Below are positions 32,240-39,728 of a stretch of DNA of 64,000 nucleotides, one piece after another (within the stretch, counting starts at the first letter, position 1; every line of letters begins with the position of its first letter). The notes under the pieces were generated by a model. It ran no database searches, was not told the DNA's origin, and saw only the letters and a program-made list of their open reading frames with translations. The translations under genes were made by a program, and so were the position numbers. This DNA comes from a virus: the IMG/VR virus record IMGVR_UViG_3300024054_000362, positions 124,001 to 188,000 of that record. One strand, 5' to 3'.

Positions 32240-32940
32240 CCGAACCGAAGAAGACCGAACTGATCGTCGCACTCGACGTTTCCTCCTACAACGAAGCCGT
32301 CGACCTCGTCACCGATCTCGCCAGGATGCAGGAACCTCGCGTCACATGGTTCAAGGTCGGCTTGGAGCTGTTCATCGCTGACGGCGATCGCATCGTTCGG
32401 ACGCTCAAGAACATCGACCACAAGATCATGCTGGATCTCAAGCTGCACGACATCCCGGAGACGGTCGCGCGGGCGACCAAGAAAGCCGTGGAGCGCGGCG
32501 TGGACATGCTGACCGTTCACGCAGCGGGCGGTCCCGAGATGATGGAAGCAGCCGTCAAAGGTGCCAACAACAAGGCTACGATCCTCGCCGTGACGGTTCT
32601 GACGTCGCTCGACGAGGAGCGCCTCCGACAGCTCGGCATCAACATGACTCCGCGCGAGTGGGCGTTCCGCCTCGCGAACTTTGCGAGCCTGTCGGGCGTT
32701 CCTGGCCTCGTCTGTTCGGCGCATGAAGCTGCCGAACTTCACGACTTCTTCCCGAGCATGTTGCTCGTAACGCCAGGGATTCGACCGACCGGTAGTGTTG
32801 TCGGCGACCAGAAGCGCGTCGCGACGCCAGCTGATGCGCGTGCGGCGGGCGCCGACTTCATCGTTGTCGGTCGGCCAATCCGCGACGCTCCTGATCGTGC
32901 TGCTGCTGCCAAGGCAATCATGGCAGAGTTGACAGGATGA
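32236..32940 (+). CDS. pyrF: Orotidine 5'-phosphate decarboxylase
   Basis: 234 residues, full length for OMP decarboxylase, which converts OMP to UMP in the last step of de novo pyrimidine synthesis. The TIM-barrel motifs are present: IVALDVSS at 10-17, WFKVGLELF with Lys40, the catalytic DLKLHDIP array (Asp67, Lys69, Asp72), TVHAAGG near 95, TPGIRP and VVGRPI. It sits inside the phage operon with 4-nt overlaps on both sides, so it is not host contamination. Phage pyrF is uncommon; it would raise UMP/UTP or dTTP supply, fitting the thymidylate kinase at 58304. Confidence 0.92.
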   Translation: MTEPKKTELIVALDVSSYNEAVDLVTDLARMQEPRVTWFKVGLELFIADGDRIVRTLKNIDHKIMLDLKLHDIPETVARATKKAVERGVDMLTVHAAGGPEMMEAAVKGANNKATILAVTVLTSLDEERLRQLGINMTPREWAFRLANFASLSGVPGLVCSAHEAAELHDFFPSMLLVTPGIRPTGSVVGDQKRVATPADARAAGADFIVVGRPIRDAPDRAAAAKAIMAELTG

Positions 32941-33149
32941 ACTGGCACGTCATCAACGTATTTGGAGCCTTTGGACTGTGCCTACTCGCCTGGCTTCACT
33001 GTCGCCGTAACTACCGTGACCAGATCCGCGACCTGAAGGGCTGGCTCGAAACCGAGCGCGATCGTCGCATCGAGGCTGAAGAACGCGTCGATCGTCTCAC
33101 CGAAGCGCTCTACAAGCGTCAGCACAAACATATCAGCAAGTGGAACTGA
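32937..33149 (+). CDS. Small membrane-anchored coiled-coil protein
   Basis: 70 residues in ATGA overlap with pyrF. A hydrophobic N-terminus (VINVFGAFGLCLLAWL) is followed by a long charged helix (YRDQIRDLKGWLETERDRR). Resembles Rz- or spanin-like layouts, but evidence is only topology. Confidence 0.6.
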   Translation: MNWHVINVFGAFGLCLLAWLHCRRNYRDQIRDLKGWLETERDRRIEAEERVDRLTEALYKRQHKHISKWN

Positions 33150-33152
33150 ACT

Positions 33153-33410
33153 ATGACCGACGAAGACAATCAGACCGGCAACCGACCTGCACGCGAAGGC
33201 TTCCTGTTCGTGTGCGGCGCATGCGGCAAGACCAGCACATGGCGTTACGGTTTCGCGAGCATCGGACAGTTCAATCTTCTCAACCCGGAAACACCGGTCG
33301 TGACTTCGCCCGGCTGGGATGAGTCGTGCATGCTCAACGCGTCCGAAGTCGAGATCGAGCGGATCGTCTACGAGAACGGTCGTCTCATCGAGGTTCTACC
33401 CATCCAATGA
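33153..33410 (+). CDS. Small zinc-binding protein of unknown function
   Basis: 85 residues. FVCGACGKTSTWRYGFASIG with a later Cys (DESCMLN). Small beta fold suspected. Not recognised. Confidence 0.6.
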   Translation: MTDEDNQTGNRPAREGFLFVCGACGKTSTWRYGFASIGQFNLLNPETPVVTSPGWDESCMLNASEVEIERIVYENGRLIEVLPIQ

Positions 33411-33619
33411 GGGGAGGCATCGGTCGGCTAGGCGAGTCCTGCGGACGACGGCGCTGCAGCTGTCCACAGTGTTTCATCGCGGCTCGATGGCGCGGCTGCA
33501 TCCACACCGCCGAGAACATGCGCAACGACGGTGGTGACGCGGATCGACCGGGACACCCGCTACCGCTCGGACGCGAGAACCCGGGCTATGTCGCGCTTCT
33601 CAAAGCACTTGGTCGATGA
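33407..33619 (+). CDS. Small Cys/Arg-rich protein
   Basis: 70 residues in ATGA overlap. CGRRRCSCPQC then RWRGCIHTAENM suggests a zinc site in a basic context. Gly/Asp-rich end. Not recognised. Confidence 0.5.
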   Translation: MRGGIGRLGESCGRRRCSCPQCFIAARWRGCIHTAENMRNDGGDADRPGHPLPLGRENPGYVALLKALGR

Positions 33620-33629
33620 GGAGGATCTG

Positions 33630-34112
33630 ATGAGCAGCAAGTCGTACGAAGGCAAGATGTTGATCGTCACGCCGGACATGGACAAGGGTTGGATCGTCTT
33701 CGCAAACAAGCACGTGATGGACGATATCGACCAGCTGGGATCGCACGCGATCGACGACATCCTCGGGAAAGAGCAGCCGCCTGAGCCCGGCGTCTGGATC
33801 TGGGAGGGCAAGGTCGTTTGGTCGTCACACCAGAGCTTCGAAGGCGACTACGATTGTGACGTCGACTACCGCAACGGCACGTGGCGTCGGCCGACCGACG
33901 AAGAGACTGCCATGCTCGTACGTGGCGAGTCGCCATGGCCGATCCCGCCGGAGAAAGAACCTTGGATCGATCCGAACCACAAACCGGAGGCACGGAACAT
34001 GTGCATCTGCTGCAACTGCAACGGTCATCAAGTCCCTATCGGTGACCTGAACAACACCTGTCCGTTTTGCGGACAGACGCAAGCAGAGATCAACAAGCTG
34101 GAGGGACCATGA
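33630..34112 (+). CDS. Protein with C-terminal rubredoxin-like zinc site
   Basis: 160 residues. Mixed N-terminal domain with aromatic strands (VWIWEGKVVWSSHQSF), C-terminal CICCNCNGHQ and CPFCGQTQ. GAGGATCTG precedes the ATG. Not recognised. Confidence 0.6.
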   Translation: MSSKSYEGKMLIVTPDMDKGWIVFANKHVMDDIDQLGSHAIDDILGKEQPPEPGVWIWEGKVVWSSHQSFEGDYDCDVDYRNGTWRRPTDEETAMLVRGESPWPIPPEKEPWIDPNHKPEARNMCICCNCNGHQVPIGDLNNTCPFCGQTQAEINKLEGP

Positions 34113-34273
34113 TCTCCGGGTTCCATGCGACGGTCGCAGCGTTCGTCGCGTTCGCGATCGCCTTGTCGCTTTACGCCGTCGGAGAGCCGTTGCTGCTTGC
34201 GGGCGTGTGTTGGTTCACGCTCAGCTGGTTCATCAACGATCTCCTCGACGATCGACTGAAACAGTCGAAGTGA
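34109..34273 (+). CDS. Small two-helix membrane protein
   Basis: 54 residues. Two hydrophobic spans (ATVAAFVAFAIALSLYAV and LLLAGVCWFTLSWFI) separated by a short GEP turn, with a charged C-terminus. Size and topology fit a small class II-like holin, but no lysin is directly adjacent. Confidence 0.6.
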   Translation: MISGFHATVAAFVAFAIALSLYAVGEPLLLAGVCWFTLSWFINDLLDDRLKQSK

Positions 34274-34608
34274 TGCCTCCGACCCTGGCCTGCTATCTCT
34301 TGCGCGAAGACGGTGAGTGGTACGACCTCGGCAACGTCTACCTATGGCGATCAGCCTTCACGACGTTTCCTGGACCGGTAGACGGTTCTGTAGTGCTTCG
34401 CGGGGCCGAGGACACTCGCGTGCTCGGTCTTCGCCTCGACGGTTACGGTCACGACCAGGTCACATTGAACCGCATTGCGGCTGATATCGTTCGATGGGGT
34501 GATGGCAAGCGGATGCTCTTCGTGACTGAGTTGGACCCTGAAGTAGACCCCGACGTACGACCGTCGCCGATCATGGGCAGCGTGCGCGAAGCGCTCATGT
34601 CGTGCTAG
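34273..34608 (+). CDS. Protein of unknown function
   Basis: 111 residues; ATG shares a base with the previous TGA. Beta-rich (PTLACYLLREDGEWYDLGNV, TRVLGLRLDGYGHDQVTL). Not recognised. Confidence 0.6.
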   Translation: MPPTLACYLLREDGEWYDLGNVYLWRSAFTTFPGPVDGSVVLRGAEDTRVLGLRLDGYGHDQVTLNRIAADIVRWGDGKRMLFVTELDPEVDPDVRPSPIMGSVREALMSC

Positions 34609-34621
34609 GTTCCGCAGCTTC

Positions 34622-34804
34622 ATGCGGGAACTAGTTACTCCAGCGATCGCCACCGAAGCCGACCAGAACGAACTGGAGCTGCTCGTGCTCGAAATCGTCG
34701 AAGGTCAGCTCAACCGCGCACGGCTTGTGTATAGTCGAGAACAAGATGATTGCCGCGATCGAGCTACCAGACAAGCTGTGCGTGATCCGTTGGGTAGGTC
34801 GTGA
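34622..34804 (+). CDS. Possible small acidic protein
   Basis: 60 residues. Acidic helical first 40 residues (EADQNELELLVLEIVEGQLN). It overlaps the next gene by 59 nt, unusual here, and has a weak RBS. The alternative is that the region is mainly promoter for 34746 (TATAGT at about 34731). Confidence 0.35.
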   Translation: MRELVTPAIATEADQNELELLVLEIVEGQLNRARLVYSREQDDCRDRATRQAVRDPLGRS

Positions 34805-34997
34805 ACGTCTTCACGTAGCCGTAGTAACCGTCTGTGGCACCAAAATGAACGTCGACAGAGGCGTAGTGCAAGTACCGGACTTCGTTCTCGATGGTCGGCC
34901 CGTCATGAGCTTCTCCGACTTCGACGGCCAGGGCCGTCGTCCGCTCAAGATCTGCGAAACCTGCAAGAACGCGATCGCGGCTGCGATCAAGGGCTGA
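34746..34997 (+). CDS. Small protein of unknown function with Cys pair
   Basis: 83 residues. Beta start (VIRWVGRERLHVAVVTVCG) and CETCKNAIAAAI at the end. Converges with the SGNH hydrolase gene, overlapping by 11 nt. Confidence 0.6.
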   Translation: MIAAIELPDKLCVIRWVGRERLHVAVVTVCGTKMNVDRGVVQVPDFVLDGRPVMSFSDFDGQGRRPLKICETCKNAIAAAIKG

Positions 34998-35742
34998 CGC
35001 GCGGGTTCAGTAGTCGATCGCGCAGCGCCAGTTGCTTGGCGGCGCGAAGCGCTAGGGCGCTGATGCCGATGACGGCGACGAGGCCGAGTGTGCCGATGGC
35101 CAACTTGGTGTTGGGCGACATGCCTGCGATCGGTGTCGGGGTTGCGGTCGTCAGGACTGCGTTGGCGAGCTGAGGGCCTGCATTCGCGGCACCGGCCACG
35201 GTGAAATGAACGCCGTCGGAGGTGTGCTCAGCGTCGCGTGTCAGGTTGCGTGCATCGATCGTGTGATCGACACCGAAGACGTTTTGCATCACCTGCAACA
35301 GGGTCGGTGCCCCTTGCGTGTAATGGTCGTTTGTGTACGACGGTGGCCCGATCGCGAAGACCTCTGCTCCCATCGCGCGATACGCATCGCGGATCTTCGT
35401 CATCGCGTTCGTAGTTTGTGCAAGCGCGGCAGCCGTCAGGCCTTGATCGATATCGTTCGTACCGAGCATGACGATGACCTTGCTCGGACGAAACGTACGG
35501 TCGCTTGCGAGAAGGCCCGCGCTGTCTTCGTTTGAGAAGAAGCTCTGTGCCGAGCGACCGACGCGCGCATCGATGCGGACAGCTTGCGCGCCACCGTTGA
35601 GCAACTGCTGACCTACGATCTCGCCGGGCGCCGACGACGCCGTAACACGTTTGGCGAGATCGACGATCGTCGGGCCGCTATCGCTGCCTGGATGCGACAA
35701 GCTGTCGCCGAAGATGATGATGCGTTCACCGACGACGTTCAC
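34987..35742 (-). CDS. SGNH hydrolase with C-terminal membrane anchor
   Basis: 251 residues from GTG 35742, 4 nt after GGGAGG. The GDSL/SGNH blocks are present: IIFGDSLS (Ser), VIVMLGTNDI (Gly-x-Asn), SDGVHFT (Asp-x-x-His). The family deacylates or de-esterifies lipids, glycans and cell-wall polymers. After a linker the chain ends with a single membrane helix (IGTLGLVAVIGISALALRAA) and a short basic tail. Last gene of a minus-strand operon of four anchored proteins. Likely a virion enzyme acting on the host envelope. Confidence 0.85.
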   Translation of the reverse strand: MNVVGERIIIFGDSLSHPGSDSGPTIVDLAKRVTASSAPGEIVGQQLLNGGAQAVRIDARVGRSAQSFFSNEDSAGLLASDRTFRPSKVIVMLGTNDIDQGLTAAALAQTTNAMTKIRDAYRAMGAEVFAIGPPSYTNDHYTQGAPTLLQVMQNVFGVDHTIDARNLTRDAEHTSDGVHFTVAGAANAGPQLANAVLTTATPTPIAGMSPNTKLAIGTLGLVAVIGISALALRAAKQLALRDRLLNPRVSP

Positions 35743-36694
35743 GGCGCCTCCCACGCAACACCGCCGTGGTGGCGAACTTTTTTGCGAGACGGATAGCACC
35801 GTAACCAAGGCCGACGAAGCCGCCTACGAGAAGGAGGCCCGCAAGAAACTGTCGACCGCTCGTTTGTGCGGGCTGCCCAGGTACGTTTGTGCAGATCGGC
35901 AGACTGGCGGACCAAACTGGACGCAGGCTTTGCGCAATGATGCCGTTGGCGTCGTAGACCGGATTGCCGAAGACCTTGCGAGCGCGTTCGATCAGTTGCT
36001 GACCTTCGAACGAATTTGCGTCCAAACCAAGCTTTCGAAACTGCGCCGTCTTCCAGTGATCGACACCGGGAATTGGCCCAACCCAGTAACTGCCGCCCGA
36101 CTGCGTGCAACCTGTCCGTTTTTTGCCGAATGCCTCACACAAAACTCGTTCCATCGGAACCGGGAAGAACGCGCGAAACTCAAGGCCGTCCTGATCGTCG
36201 GCGCCGAGGTTGATGTTCTCGCTCTTGCCGCTCATGACGAGATCGGCGAGTAGAGTTGTCAGAACGCTTGGATCGCGACTTGTTGCTGCGAAGCGGTTGC
36301 CGATGTTGCCGTGACCGGGAACGTTGATCTCGCCGTAGAGTTTGGACGGCTGTGTAAACAGGAGCAGGCCGTTGACGTCCGTCTTGCGGCGCGCGGCCTG
36401 GTTGACGGCGACCTCGCCGACGGCGACACGTTCTTCGACGGTGCCGTCACCGACCTCGCTGTGCATATAGCGCGCGAGCGTATACGTCAACAGTGTGAGC
36501 GGCTTGTCAGCAGGCCAGAAGCCAGATGCTTGGAGCTGTTTCTCCGCGCTCGCACGCATGGCTTCCGGGTCGCAGCGAATCTCTCCTAGCTCGTCGGTAC
36601 GACAGCCCGAATTCAGGATTCGAAGATCGGCGGGACCACCGCGCATCGGCGCGAACTTCGGGTGCCACGTCGGGTAGCAATCAAGCACGGCCAT
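35726..36694 (-). CDS. Putative cell-wall hydrolase (SleB-like) with C-terminal membrane anchor
   Basis: 322 residues from ATG 36694, preceded by GGAGG. Residues about 65-115 (LARYMHSEVGDGTVEERVAV, GEVAVNQAARR) match the start of SleB-type hydrolases, which carry the conserved Glu in an A-x-x-x-x-E-x-x-G helix. Several Cys in the C-terminal half. Ends with a membrane helix (FLAGLLLVGGFVGLGYGAIR) and tail RGRRRERRR. Overlaps neighbours by 14-17 nt. The catalytic assignment is tentative. Confidence 0.65.
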   Translation of the reverse strand: MAVLDCYPTWHPKFAPMRGGPADLRILNSGCRTDELGEIRCDPEAMRASAEKQLQASGFWPADKPLTLLTYTLARYMHSEVGDGTVEERVAVGEVAVNQAARRKTDVNGLLLFTQPSKLYGEINVPGHGNIGNRFAATSRDPSVLTTLLADLVMSGKSENINLGADDQDGLEFRAFFPVPMERVLCEAFGKKRTGCTQSGGSYWVGPIPGVDHWKTAQFRKLGLDANSFEGQQLIERARKVFGNPVYDANGIIAQSLRPVWSASLPICTNVPGQPAQTSGRQFLAGLLLVGGFVGLGYGAIRLAKKFATTAVLRGRRRERRR

Positions 36695-37379
36695 AGCGCC
36701 TCCGTCGACCAAGCGTCATCGCGGCGCCTTTGGCGAAGCGCAGTGCGAGCCAGCTGAGTCCAACGAGTGTACCGAGCGCAGCGACGCCGACGAAGAAATC
36801 GCGTGTCGCGTGGCTTGTCTCTTGAACGGTGACCGCCGTCTGAGGACGATCGCGGAACAGCGGAATGCCGAGTGTCTTCGCGTTCGCGACCACCGATGCC
36901 GAATAACCGTCGACAGGGAGCCACGGCTCGGCGGGGATTCCAACGCCGAAACCGAAATCAGAGAAGAAGCCCGTCGACGGCTTGCCAACGGCCTGTACGA
37001 CAGCTGCGGTCAACGATTGCGGCACGAACAGATCGAAGTGGAGATGCGGTCCACCAGAGAGACCCGTCGAGCCTGAAAGGCCAATCTGTTGGCCCTTGGT
37101 GACCGCTTGACCTTGAGAGATCTGTGCTTGCGAAAGGTGCAGGTAGCGCGAGACGACGCCATCGGCGTGTGTGAGCGCGATGAAGATGCCAGCATCACTA
37201 GAGTCGGTTGGGACGACGCGCGTTGCAACGCCGTCAGCTGCAGCAAGGATCGGTGTCCCGACGGCCAACGGAATGTCAAGCGCGGGATGAAGTCCGGTCG
37301 CGCGCTGCGACCAACCGTCCAGCACTGTCAACGTGACGTTGCTGGGGGCGACGCGACCGAGATCGGGATCGAAAGCCAT
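36681..37379 (-). CDS. M23 peptidase with C-terminal membrane anchor
   Basis: 232 residues from ATG 37379. A lysostaphin/M23 zinc peptidase: HPALDIP supplies H-x3-D, SRYLHLS and the PHLHFDL motif supply the remaining ligands. It would cleave peptidoglycan cross-bridges or stem peptides. The C-terminus has a helix with GTLVGLSWLALRFAKGA, almost identical to GSVVGLSWLALRLARSA in the other M23 protein at 41919, and ends in RRRRYGRA. The shared anchor suggests a common targeting function. Confidence 0.85.
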   Translation of the reverse strand: MAFDPDLGRVAPSNVTLTVLDGWSQRATGLHPALDIPLAVGTPILAAADGVATRVVPTDSSDAGIFIALTHADGVVSRYLHLSQAQISQGQAVTKGQQIGLSGSTGLSGGPHLHFDLFVPQSLTAAVVQAVGKPSTGFFSDFGFGVGIPAEPWLPVDGYSASVVANAKTLGIPLFRDRPQTAVTVQETSHATRDFFVGVAALGTLVGLSWLALRFAKGAAMTLGRRRRYGRA

Positions 37380-37380
37380 T

Positions 37381-38019
37381 TCATGCTCGACGACGGAAGT
37401 ACTTGGGCGTGCGGTGGTTGCGACTGAAGCGACGGCGGCCGAATCCTGCCCGATGCTTGGGTTTGCCGAAACCTTGAGCAATCGCAATCGTCGGCGTGAT
37501 GATGGGGAACAAGGCTCCGAAGATACCCCAGACGATCGCCCAGCCCACGCTGTCGTTGCGTTTGTAGCCGTGATAGACGCTCGCCGCGAACGACGCCGTT
37601 GCGAGGACGCTCCAGATTATACGAACGGGCGTTGGTAGTCGCTTGAAGATCGTCGTGATACCGTTCGCCTTGGCAAGTGCCGCGTTGATCTGATTCGCCT
37701 GCGCGCCAAGCTTCACGGCACGCAGAGCGACATCAGAGCGATCACTGGCGTCGGGGATTGTCTGAAGAACCGCAACGGCTTGATCGAAGTTTTCAGTAGT
37801 CCCGAACTGTGTAATCAGGTCCAAAAGTCGTTTCGCGAGCGTATTCTTGTCGTCTTCGGTAAGCGCTCCTAAACCATTGAAGTGAACATCACCGTCGGGC
37901 GGCAGATCCCACGGGACTTTCTGAATGCTTCCGCCCCCGCCGGTGACGAAGACCGTCTCGTGCGGATGGACGGGGTAGAGGGTCTCGATACCAAGGGGCG
38001 TCGACACGGCGGCGAGCAT
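37381..38019 (-). CDS. Membrane protein with basic tail
   Basis: 212 residues. N-terminal domain of mixed structure, then two hydrophobic spans (IIWSVLATASFAASVYHGY and VGWAIVWGIFGALFPIITPT) and a long basic tail (FGRRRFSRNHRTPKYFRRR). First gene of the anchored-hydrolase operon. Probably a virion or host-membrane protein; family not recognised. Confidence 0.7.
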   Translation of the reverse strand: MLAAVSTPLGIETLYPVHPHETVFVTGGGGSIQKVPWDLPPDGDVHFNGLGALTEDDKNTLAKRLLDLITQFGTTENFDQAVAVLQTIPDASDRSDVALRAVKLGAQANQINAALAKANGITTIFKRLPTPVRIIWSVLATASFAASVYHGYKRNDSVGWAIVWGIFGALFPIITPTIAIAQGFGKPKHRAGFGRRRFSRNHRTPKYFRRRA

Positions 38020-38052
38020 GTTGCCTCAATCCTACACCGGAAACAGCACCTT

Positions 38053-38080
38053 GATCGCGCGAACGATCGCGCAGTAAGGT
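38053..38080 (+). promoter_or_regulatory. Palindrome and divergent -10 boxes
   Basis: GATCGCGCGAACGATC (38053-38068). On the plus strand CAGTAAGGT ends 6 nt before ATG 38087. On the minus strand GTGTAGGAT lies 9 nt before ATG 38019, next to a GAGG. One palindrome therefore sits between two divergent promoters. Confidence 0.7.
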
Positions 38081-38086
38081 CCCGCG

Positions 38087-38341
38087 ATGCCACGAGGTAA
38101 GAAGCCGGACACCGACGAAGCGTGGGGATTCTACGGCGGTCCGCCGCACGAAGAGGGACGTTCGGCGCGAGCGCTCGCCGAGCTGGTTCGCAACACGAAG
38201 CTACGCACGCTGCACGACATGTCCGAACGTGAGATCCGTGCGCTGGAACGCTTCTACGGCTGTCCTGTGATCAGACCGGCTAGACTGCCGAAATCGTCGC
38301 GTCAACGCAACCGCGCTGTCCTCGCGGCTCTCGTAGCTTGA
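38087..38341 (+). CDS. Small basic protein of unknown function
   Basis: 84 residues, predicted leaderless start. WGFYGGPPHEEGRSARALAE then a helical C-terminus (MSEREIRALERFYGCPVIRP). Not recognised. Overlaps the convergent 38520 gene by 40 nt. Confidence 0.6.
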   Translation: MPRGKKPDTDEAWGFYGGPPHEEGRSARALAELVRNTKLRTLHDMSEREIRALERFYGCPVIRPARLPKSSRQRNRAVLAALVA

Positions 38342-38520
38342 ACTAGACGCGGGCTGTCGCGTCGTAGCTCGCGGGCCATTGCGTGATCACCGCGTCGCTC
38401 GGCACCACGCGCGAGTGCTTCGATGACTCGTGCGTGGAGTCGATCGGCCGAGGGGCTCGGCAAACGCAGCTGCAAAAAGATCGTCGATCGTGGGGTCGGA
38501 CGGGACTGTTTGGGAGGCAT
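38302..38520 (-). CDS. Small Arg-rich helical protein
   Basis: 72 residues. PSADRLHARVIEALARGAER then RGDHAMARELRRD are helical and arginine-rich, like small DNA-binding proteins. No RBS stands out. Fills the only gap between the two plus-strand operons. Confidence 0.5.
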   Translation of the reverse strand: MPPKQSRPTPRSTIFLQLRLPSPSADRLHARVIEALARGAERRGDHAMARELRRDSPRLVQATRAARTARLR

Positions 38521-38634
38521 ACCTGACGTATCGAGCGTCTCAGGGATGGGTCAGGATCTACTTGATCTAGGCCCCAGAACCGGCTAGATCCTCGAAAATA
38601 CGCTCAAATTCGCCCTAGGAAATCGCATACTTAC

Positions 38635-38662
38635 AAGTTACTCTCGACAAGTCTGAATAAAC
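38635..38662 (+). promoter_or_regulatory. Diverged TTACTCTCG motif, upstream copy
   Basis: AAGTTACTCTCGACAAGT followed by CTGAATAAAC. The CTTTG centre is changed but both flanks are kept, showing which positions matter. Confidence 0.55.
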
Positions 38663-38697
38663 TGGTGATCTGAGGCGTCGTTCCTGGCAGAGTTGCC

Positions 38698-38721
38698 AAG
38701 TAGCTCTCGCTATTTTAATCC
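38698..38721 (+). promoter_or_regulatory. Diverged CTCTCGCT motif, downstream copy
   Basis: AAGTAGCTCTCGCTATTTTA, 29 nt before ATG 38750. Here the CTCTCGCT half is kept and the GAATAA half is lost. Confidence 0.5.
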
Positions 38722-38749
38722 ACGGCGATTCGCCGCTTCGGAGGATACC

Positions 38750-39196
38750 ATGTCGGCAGGGCAGATTACGGACGGCGCGCAGGCACGCAAGTTCATCTTG
38801 GGCGGTAACGCGCGGGTGACCCTCGTCTCCCAAAGGACGGGCACACGGTTCACGTTCCGTGTCAAGGCGAAGGACATCCCCAAGGCGGGCGCGCCCGAGG
38901 CCCCGTGGTTTGTCTCGCTGCTGCGCGGCCCGGAGAACACCACGGACTACACGTTTCTGGGGACGATCTTCGAGGACCAGACCACATACCGTCACGGGCG
39001 TAAGTCGACCGTCTCGGACGGGGCGCCGAGCGCCAAGGGCTGGGCGTGGGCCTGGTCCTTCCTGGCGAAGGGCGAACTGCCGCCGGGCTGCGAAGTCTGG
39101 CACGAGGGCCGGTGCGGCCGGTGCGGTCGGGCACTCACGGTGCCCGAGTCGATCGAGGCGGGTCTGGGTCCCGAGTGCGCCACGGCGGGGTTCTAG
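38750..39196 (+). CDS. DUF6011-like protein
   Basis: 148 residues, preceded by GGAGG. The C-terminal GRCGRCGRALTVPESIEAGL then GPECA is the zinc motif of phage DUF6011-type proteins. The N-terminal beta domain (ARVTLVSQRTGTRFTFRVKA, SLLRGPENTTDYTFLGTI) matches the region usually found before it. Function unknown. Confidence 0.75.
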   Translation: MSAGQITDGAQARKFILGGNARVTLVSQRTGTRFTFRVKAKDIPKAGAPEAPWFVSLLRGPENTTDYTFLGTIFEDQTTYRHGRKSTVSDGAPSAKGWAWAWSFLAKGELPPGCEVWHEGRCGRCGRALTVPESIEAGLGPECATAGF

Positions 39197-39198
39197 TC

Positions 39199-39357
39199 AT
39201 GTCCAAGCCCAAGTCCAACAAGAAGTGCACGTGCGAGGGCAAGCTGCTCCCTGCACGGCTCAGTCTAGCACCGCCCTCGATGATCACTGCCTTCTTCAAG
39301 AAGCGCGCGAAGCAGAACAAGCGTCGCGCCGAGCTTCGTCGTCAGAAGGGACGCTAA
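39199..39357 (+). CDS. Small basic Cys protein
   Basis: 52 residues, ATG 2 nt after the previous stop. KKCTCEGK near the start and a basic helix at the end (FFKKRAKQNKRRAELRRQKG). Not recognised. Confidence 0.55.
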   Translation: MSKPKSNKKCTCEGKLLPARLSLAPPSMITAFFKKRAKQNKRRAELRRQKGR

Positions 39358-39360
39358 GCC

Positions 39361-39726
39361 GTGAAGTACTCAGTCCGCTACGTTCACAAGGTCACGCAGA
39401 CGTGCAGCTGCAAGCACGTCGAGGGAAGCCACTACAGCTACGTCGCCGATGCGAAGGCGCCGAACGGTCTGCAATGGACCCGCGGCAAGTGCACCGTGCG
39501 TGACTGTCGTTGTGAGGGCTACGAGCCCGACGTCGAGCACCACGATCTGCCAGACGGCGTGCCGGGCGATCGCAACGCGGTTACCAAGATCCTGTGCGAG
39601 CACCGGCTGCTCAGCGGTGGCCAGAAGCTGCAGGAAGTCCGTCGCAACAACGCCGGCCAGGTCGTGTGCTTCCTCAAGAACAGCACGTTTCACTCGATCA
39701 TCCTCACCCGCTCGAAGGGAGCCTGA
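39361..39726 (+). CDS. Small Cys-rich protein of unknown function
   Basis: 121 residues from GTG. CSCKHVEGSHYSYV and KCTVRDCRCEGYEP resemble a metal-binding beta module; C-terminal half is beta/alpha (GGQKLQEVRRNNAGQVVCFL). Not recognised. Confidence 0.6.
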   Translation: MKYSVRYVHKVTQTCSCKHVEGSHYSYVADAKAPNGLQWTRGKCTVRDCRCEGYEPDVEHHDLPDGVPGDRNAVTKILCEHRLLSGGQKLQEVRRNNAGQVVCFLKNSTFHSIILTRSKGA

Positions 39727-39728
39727 AC

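Larger units (their letters stand above)
38521..38749. other. Gene-free control region with two motif copies
   Basis: About 230 bp with no plausible gene. It carries two TTACTCTCG-type motifs in the same direction 63 nt apart and is relatively AT-rich. Confidence 0.6.

Noticed and set aside
32236-32940. pyrF as host contamination or misassembly
   Set aside because: Its start and stop both overlap flanking phage-like genes by 4 nt, in keeping with the rest of the operon.
34109-34273. Confident holin call
   Set aside because: Size and two helices fit, but there is no adjacent endolysin and many other small membrane proteins exist in this genome.
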